Assembly (NCBI GenBank): GCA_020851835.1
Contig: JADZBZ010000004.1
Span: 1 to 10,292, forward strand
Direction: 5' to 3'
DNA: 10,292 bases
Source of the DNA: Acidobacteriota bacterium
GTDB taxonomy: Bacteria > Acidobacteriota > Vicinamibacteria > Vicinamibacterales > UBA2999
Shown in pieces: positions 6,457 through 10,292 of the stretch. The first letter of the stretch is position 1. The number at the start of each line of letters is the position of its first letter. The notes under the pieces were generated by a model that worked only from the letters and a program-made list of their open reading frames with translations, did no database searches and was not told the origin of the DNA. The position numbers were made by a program, and so were the translations under genes.

Positions 6457-8424
6457 CTAGTCCGCGTTCGGATCTTCCAGGTAGGTGTAGCCCATCAGCG
6501 CCTCCTCGTAGAACTTCAGGAGGCGGCCGGCCTGCGGGTCTTCCATGCGGCCGGCGTTGACCGCGGCCTCGACGTCGCGCCGCAGCTTGGCCATCAGGGC
6601 TTCCGGATCGAACTCCACGTACTTCAGCACTTCCCGCACGGAGTCGCCCTTGATAATGTGCTCGACCCGCGCGCCGTCCGCGCCATCGTCGCCGTTGTCG
6701 GCCAGGCTCACGTGCACGGCGTGCGTGTCGCCGAAGAGGTTGTGGAGGTCGCCGAGAATCTCCTGGTAGGCGCCGACGAGGAACACGCCCAGGTAGTAGG
6801 GCTCGCCGTTGAAGCGGTGCAGCAGCACGGTCTTCTTGACGTCGCGCCGGTCGATGAACTGATCCAGCTTGCCGTCGGAGTCGCACGTGATGTCGCCGAT
6901 CACGGCGTGATTGACGGGCGGCTCGTTGAGCCGATGGATGGGCATCACCGGAAAGAGTTGCTTGATGGCCCAGCTGTCGGGAATGGACTGGAAGAGTGAG
7001 AAGTTGCAGAAGTAGGTGTCCGAGAGCAGCTCCTCGAGCGCCTGCAGCTCCTCGGGCAGGTCGTCCATACCCTGGCAGAGCTTGTGGATCTTCTCGCAGA
7101 TGGCCCAGTAGACGTTCTCGGCGTGCGCCCGCTGCTTGAGCGGCAGGTAGCCGCCGCTGAACAGGTTCATCGCCATGTCGAGCGCCTGCTGGGCGTCGTG
7201 GTACGACTCGACGGCGTTGCGCTGCGTGACCGAGTGATAGGTTTCGAGCAGATCCACCAGCGGCTGCTCGAACTCATCGGCGGCCGTCGCGGGGATCTGC
7301 TCCTCGCCGAAACCCGCCGTGCCCAGCACGTTGAAGATCAGCATGCTGTGATACGCCGAGACCGCCCGGCCGCTCTCCGACACGATGGTCGGATGAGTCA
7401 CGCCCGCCTCGTCACACACCGTCTGGATGTGGTAGACGACGTCGTTGGCGTACTCCTGCAGCGTGTAGTTCATCGACGACTCGAAGTTGGTTTGTGAGCC
7501 GTCGTAATCCACGCCGAGCCCGCCGCCGACGTCGAGGAACTGCAGACCCGCCCCCTGCTTGGCGAGCTCGCAGTAGACGCGAGCGGCCTCGTTCAGTGCG
7601 TTCTTGATGATGCGGATGTGCGTGATCTGGCTGCCCAGGTGGAAGTGGAGCAGCTTGAAGCAGTCTTCCATGCCCCGCGCCTTGAGCTCCTCGAGCCCGC
7701 GCAGGATTTCGGTGACGGTGAGCCCGAACTTCGACCGGTAGCCGCCCGACGACTGCCAGCGGCCCGACCCGCGCGCCGCGAGTTTGACGCGCATGCCGAT
7801 GTTGGGCCGCACGCCCACTTTCTCGGCGTACTCGAGGATGAGCTCGAGCTCCGTGTACTTCTCGACGACGGGAATGATCTGCCGGCCCATCTTCTGGGCC
7901 AGCATCGCCATCTCGATGAACTCGAAGTCCTTGAAGCCGTTGCAGATGATCGGCGTGTCGTTGGTGGCCAGCGCCGCCACGGCCAGCAGTTCGGGCTTGC
8001 TGCCGGCCTCGAGCCCGAAGCCGTACTGCGCGCCGAAGTTGAGCACCTCTTCCACGACCTGGCGCTGCTGGTTCACCTTGATGGGATACACGCAGAGGTA
8101 GCGGCCCTGGTACTGGTGCTGCGCAATCGCCTGCTGGAAAGCGGCGTGAATCTCGCCGAGGCGGTGCTTGAGGATGTCCGTGAACCGGATGAGGATGGGC
8201 ACCGCCAGCCCCCGCAGCTGGAGACGATCGACCAGCCGCTTGAGGTCGACGCCACGCGCCGGGTCCTTCGTCGGATGGACCTGCAGGTGACCGTGCTCGT
8301 TGATCGCGAAGTACCCCTGCCCCCAGCGGGACACGTCGTAGAGTTCGCCCGCTTCGGTAATCGACCACGAGGCTGATCCCGGACTGGTGCCGGGCCTCAG
8401 GCGTCCGCCTGCCAGTGTGCTCAT
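6457..8424 (-). CDS. speA: Biosynthetic arginine decarboxylase SpeA
   Basis: PLP-dependent enzyme converting arginine to agmatine and CO2, the first step of the agmatine route to putrescine and spermidine. With the ATG at 8424 the product is 655 residues, close to the usual 630-660 of the family. The N-terminal barrel carries VYPIKVNQQR with the Schiff-base lysine K116, then LEAGSKPEL, SGRWQSSGGYRSKFG, LLHFHLGSQ, DVGGGLGVDYDGS (PLP phosphate binding) and SESGRAVSAYHS. The C-terminal half has NFSLFQSIPDSW, GDITCDSDG with catalytic C514, VGAYQEILGDLHNLFGDT, and the typical ending GYTYLED. The frame opens further to a TTG at 8457 (11 more residues, EDDRYSVNLK after the start), but neither start has a clear Shine-Dalgarno. 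I prefer the ATG because a candidate promoter overlaps the longer version. The gene follows the thioesterase gene after 71 bp and may be transcribed with it or from its own promoter. Confidence 0.96.
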   Translation of the reverse strand: MSTLAGGRLRPGTSPGSASWSITEAGELYDVSRWGQGYFAINEHGHLQVHPTKDPARGVDLKRLVDRLQLRGLAVPILIRFTDILKHRLGEIHAAFQQAIAQHQYQGRYLCVYPIKVNQQRQVVEEVLNFGAQYGFGLEAGSKPELLAVAALATNDTPIICNGFKDFEFIEMAMLAQKMGRQIIPVVEKYTELELILEYAEKVGVRPNIGMRVKLAARGSGRWQSSGGYRSKFGLTVTEILRGLEELKARGMEDCFKLLHFHLGSQITHIRIIKNALNEAARVYCELAKQGAGLQFLDVGGGLGVDYDGSQTNFESSMNYTLQEYANDVVYHIQTVCDEAGVTHPTIVSESGRAVSAYHSMLIFNVLGTAGFGEEQIPATAADEFEQPLVDLLETYHSVTQRNAVESYHDAQQALDMAMNLFSGGYLPLKQRAHAENVYWAICEKIHKLCQGMDDLPEELQALEELLSDTYFCNFSLFQSIPDSWAIKQLFPVMPIHRLNEPPVNHAVIGDITCDSDGKLDQFIDRRDVKKTVLLHRFNGEPYYLGVFLVGAYQEILGDLHNLFGDTHAVHVSLADNGDDGADGARVEHIIKGDSVREVLKYVEFDPEALMAKLRRDVEAAVNAGRMEDPQAGRLLKFYEEALMGYTYLEDPNAD

Positions 8425-8436
8425 CTTCAGATTCAC

Positions 8437-8464
8437 AGAATAGCGATCATCTTCCAAAAGCCAA
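8437..8464 (-). promoter_or_regulatory. Candidate speA promoter
   Basis: On the minus strand TTGGCT (8464-8459) is followed after 16 bases by TATTCT (8442-8437), matching the sigma-70 boxes at 3/6 and 4/6. Initiation about 7 bases downstream, near 8430, would leave a leader of roughly 6 nt before the ATG at 8424. That start would exclude the alternative TTG codon at 8457. The area is AT-rich compared with the flanking genes. Confidence 0.3.
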
Positions 8465-8467
8465 ACG

Positions 8468-8498
8468 AAAAACTTGGCGCGTGACGCGCGTCGCGTCA
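8468..8498 (-). terminator. Possible terminator after the thioesterase gene
   Basis: The perfect hairpin TGACGCG-CGT-CGCGTCA (8482-8498, plus-strand reading) has a 7-bp stem and 3-base loop, and its minus-strand 5' arm begins at the thioesterase stop codon (8498-8496). On the minus strand it is followed by CGCGCCAAG and then TTTTT (8472-8468). The 9-base gap before the T-run is longer than in a canonical intrinsic terminator, so it may attenuate rather than stop transcription into speA. Confidence 0.35.
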
Positions 8499-8876
8499 GG
8501 ATGGCTGCACGGGGATCGGGCGGCCTTCGCCGTCGATGGCCACCAGCACGACCTCGGCGACCGTGACCATGACCTTTTCACCGCGGTGGTCGGCACTCCA
8601 TCGCTCCACGACCACCTCGATGCCGACGGTGACCGACGTGCGGCCAACGCGACGCGTCTCGGTGTAGAAGTTCACCAGGTCGCCGACGAAGACCGGGGCA
8701 TGGAACACCACCTCGCGAATTGCGGCCGTCACGTACCGGTGCGGCGCGACCTTGCGGGCCTCCACGGCCGACGCCAGGTCGATGTGCGAGAGGATGACGC
8801 CGCCGAAAATCGTGCCCAGGGCGTTGGTGTCCTTGGGCAGCAGCAGGACCTTGATGGCCGGAATGCGCTCGGGCAT
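8496..8876 (-). CDS. YciA-like acyl-CoA thioesterase (hotdog fold)
   Basis: A 126-residue single-domain hotdog protein predicted to hydrolyse acyl-CoA thioesters to free acid and CoA in the cytoplasm. The family signature is clear: DTNALGTIFGGVILSHIDLA at residues 16-35. N18 and the GG pair 24-25 sit on the central helix, and D33 matches the catalytic aspartate (D44) of Haemophilus influenzae YciA. Also seen are VTAAIREVVFHAPVFVGD (49-66) and the strand GRTSVTVGIEVVVERW (78-93). The length fits the shorter members of the family. The preferred chain length cannot be read from sequence. ATG at 8876 fits the domain start. GGGAG lies 13 bases upstream, too far for a good Shine-Dalgarno. The gene is divergent from thrB and upstream of speA, but shares no obvious pathway with either. 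Confidence 0.9.
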   Translation of the reverse strand: MPERIPAIKVLLLPKDTNALGTIFGGVILSHIDLASAVEARKVAPHRYVTAAIREVVFHAPVFVGDLVNFYTETRRVGRTSVTVGIEVVVERWSADHRGEKVMVTVAEVVLVAIDGEGRPIPVQPS

Positions 8877-8902
8877 GGGGTACTCTACACTCCCTGATCC
8901 CG
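8877..8902. promoter_or_regulatory. 26-bp divergent gap between the thioesterase gene and thrB
   Basis: Two divergent start codons are only 26 bp apart. Candidate -10 hexamers overlap on opposite strands: TACACT (8886-8891) toward thrB and TAGAGT (8887-8882, minus strand) toward the thioesterase gene. No convincing -35 boxes or Shine-Dalgarno sequences are visible. If real, both transcripts would have leaders of about 0-5 nt, and each promoter's -35 region would lie inside the opposite gene. Confidence 0.3.
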
Positions 8903-9835
8903 ATGATTGCCGCCTATGCGCCCGCCACCGTCTCCAATGTCGCGTGTGGATTCGACGTACTCGGCTTCGCGCTCGACGAGCCGGGCGATGTCGTGCTGGT
9001 TGAACCCGCCTGCGAGCCCGGCGTCCGGATTGCCGGCATCACGGGCGACCAGGGCCGCCTGACCCGCGACCCCCGCCGCAACACCGCCAGCGCCGCCGTG
9101 GCGGCGCTGCTCGACCACCTGCAGACGCGCACCGGCGTCAGCCTTACCCTCCACAAGGGGCTGCCGCTCGAGAGCGGCATCGGCTCGAGCGGCGCCAGCG
9201 CGGTCGCGGCCGTCGTGGCCGCCAACGAGTTGCTCGGCCGGCCCGCCGGCGCCGACGTGCTGCTGGCGTGCGCAATGGCGGGCGAGGAGGCGGGCTGCGG
9301 GGCGGCCCATCCCGACAACGTCGCACCGGCGCTGCACGGAGGCTTCGTGCTCGCGCGCCAGATCGCGCCGCCCGACGTCGTGCGCCTGCCGGTGCCTGAC
9401 GGCCTCGCGTGCGCCCTGCTCCATCCGCACCTGTCGGTCAACACCGGCATGGCGCGGGCCCTGCTGGGTGAAACCGTGCCGCTACGCGACGCCGTGCGGC
9501 AGTGGGGCAACCTGGGTGCGCTCGTCGCCGCGCTCTTCACGAGCGATCGAGCCCTGCTGGCCCGCTCTCTCGAAGACGTAATCGTCGAGCCCCGGCGCGC
9601 CCCGCTCGTTCCCGGGTTCTTCGCGGTGAAGGCCGCGGCCCTGGCGGCTGGCGCCCTCGGCTGTTCGCTGTCCGGGTCGGGGCCGTCGATGTTCGCTTTG
9701 ACGTCCACGCTCGACGACGCCCGCGCGGCCGGCGAGGCCATGCAGCGTAGGTTTGCCGAACACAGCGACGCGGGCGCCGATCTCTATGTTTCCCTTGTCG
9801 GACGCGCGGGCGCCCGGCTGGTGACCGCGGCATGA
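8903..9835 (+). CDS. thrB: Homoserine kinase ThrB
   Basis: A 310-residue GHMP-family kinase that phosphorylates homoserine with ATP to O-phosphohomoserine, the substrate of ThrC. The length equals the usual 300-320. Motif 1 is YAPATVSNVACGFDVLGFAL (residues 5-24). The ATP-binding motif 2 PLESGIGSSGAS is at 88-99, followed by HPDNVAPALHGG (136-147). Motif 3 GCSLSGSGPSMFAL is at 253-266. The start at ATG 8903 lies two residues before the first conserved strand, so little room for error remains. No Shine-Dalgarno is visible. The stop overlaps the thrC start in an ATGA arrangement, so the two are an operon. A homoserine dehydrogenase gene is not present in the window. Confidence 0.96.
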   Translation: MIAAYAPATVSNVACGFDVLGFALDEPGDVVLVEPACEPGVRIAGITGDQGRLTRDPRRNTASAAVAALLDHLQTRTGVSLTLHKGLPLESGIGSSGASAVAAVVAANELLGRPAGADVLLACAMAGEEAGCGAAHPDNVAPALHGGFVLARQIAPPDVVRLPVPDGLACALLHPHLSVNTGMARALLGETVPLRDAVRQWGNLGALVAALFTSDRALLARSLEDVIVEPRRAPLVPGFFAVKAAALAAGALGCSLSGSGPSMFALTSTLDDARAAGEAMQRRFAEHSDAGADLYVSLVGRAGARLVTAA

Positions 9836-10292
9836 CTTGCCTCAGCACCCGCGGCGCCGCGCCCGATGTGCCGTTCCGCACCGCGCTGCTGGCCGGTCTG
9901 GCGCCCGATGGCGGGCTGTACGTGCCCTCGAGCGTGCCGGTGCTGCCCCCTGCGGTCTGGGAGGCGCTCCACGGCGCGTCGCTGGCCGGCATCGGCACGG
10001 CGCTGCTGGGGCCGCTGCTCGAAGGCGAGATCGCCTCATTCCGGCTGCACGCCTTGCTGGCCGAGGCGCTCGACTTTCCGGTGCCGCTCGTGCGGCTCGA
10101 CGAGCGGCTCTCGGTGCTCGAGCTGTTCCACGGCCCGACCTTCGCCTTCAAGGACGTCGGCGCGCGCGTGCTGGCGCGGCTGCTCTCGCACTTCCACGAT
10201 CCGGCCACCCCGCCGCTGACGGTGCTGGTGGCCACCTCGGGGGACACCGGCGGCGCCGTGGCGCACGCCTTTCACCGCGTGCCCCGCACGCG
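9832..10292 (+). CDS. thrC: Threonine synthase ThrC (N-terminal 153 codons; 3' end outside window)
   Basis: PLP-dependent enzyme that converts O-phosphohomoserine to threonine and phosphate. The visible part begins with an N-terminal region of the E. coli/yeast type (LLAGLAPDGGLYVPSSVPVL). It then has LELFHGPTFAFKDVG, with the PLP-binding lysine at K107, the same number as in E. coli ThrC, and VLVATSGDTGGAVAHAF near 138-150, which forms the cofactor/substrate phosphate loop. The ATG at 9832 shares four bases with the thrB stop (ATGA), which sets the start and implies translational coupling. The gene runs off the right edge. The same reading frame has no interruption. Confidence 0.96.
   Translation, partial: MTCLSTRGAAPDVPFRTALLAGLAPDGGLYVPSSVPVLPPAVWEALHGASLAGIGTALLGPLLEGEIASFRLHALLAEALDFPVPLVRLDERLSVLELFHGPTFAFKDVGARVLARLLSHFHDPATPPLTVLVATSGDTGGAVAHAFHRVPRT

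Noticed and set aside
7618..8376. Plus-strand open frame of 252 codons opposite speA
   Set aside because: It lies wholly within conserved SpeA coding sequence on the other strand, with no motif of its own.
1..10292. Defence system, mobile element, CRISPR array or novel cluster
   Set aside because: All genes but the DUF349 gene are recognisable core metabolism or regulation. No transposase, integrase, nuclease, terminal inverted repeat or spacer-repeat pattern was seen.

Overview
The window is a GC-rich stretch of ordinary bacterial housekeeping DNA with six genes, all intact except where the window edges cut the first and last. I see no mobile element, CRISPR array, tRNA or rRNA. The gene content and the heavy G/C bias at third codon positions suggest a GC-rich soil- or water-type bacterium, perhaps an acidobacterium or a proteobacterium. 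No marker here settles the phylum.

Left part (1-3277, minus strand): a two-gene methionine-cycle operon. The first gene encodes an ArsR-type winged helix fused to a SAM/SAH-binding methyltransferase domain. This is the architecture of SahR, the S-adenosylhomocysteine-sensing repressor of the SAM cycle. Its stop codon overlaps by one base the start of metH (cobalamin-dependent methionine synthase), which runs off the left edge just after the B12-ligating histidine.

Middle (3278-6369, plus strand): a 215-bp divergent intergenic region with back-to-back candidate promoters and short palindromes, then a 958-codon gene. Its product has a HEAT-like N-terminus, coiled coil and at least three tandem DUF349 units with an exact 77-residue period. 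Its function is unknown.

Right part (6457-10292): speA (biosynthetic arginine decarboxylase, minus strand) converges on the DUF349 gene. Upstream of speA on the same strand is a YciA-like hotdog acyl-CoA thioesterase gene. Only 26 bp separate it from the divergent threonine genes thrB (homoserine kinase) and thrC (threonine synthase, cut by the right edge), which overlap by ATGA. Homoserine and methionine metabolism are therefore both present, with polyamine synthesis between them.

The least explained items are the DUF349 protein, its shared promoter region with sahR, and a recurring lack of Shine-Dalgarno sequences with TANNNT-like hexamers close to start codons. The last may point to leaderless or near-leaderless transcripts. 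No clearly new system is visible.
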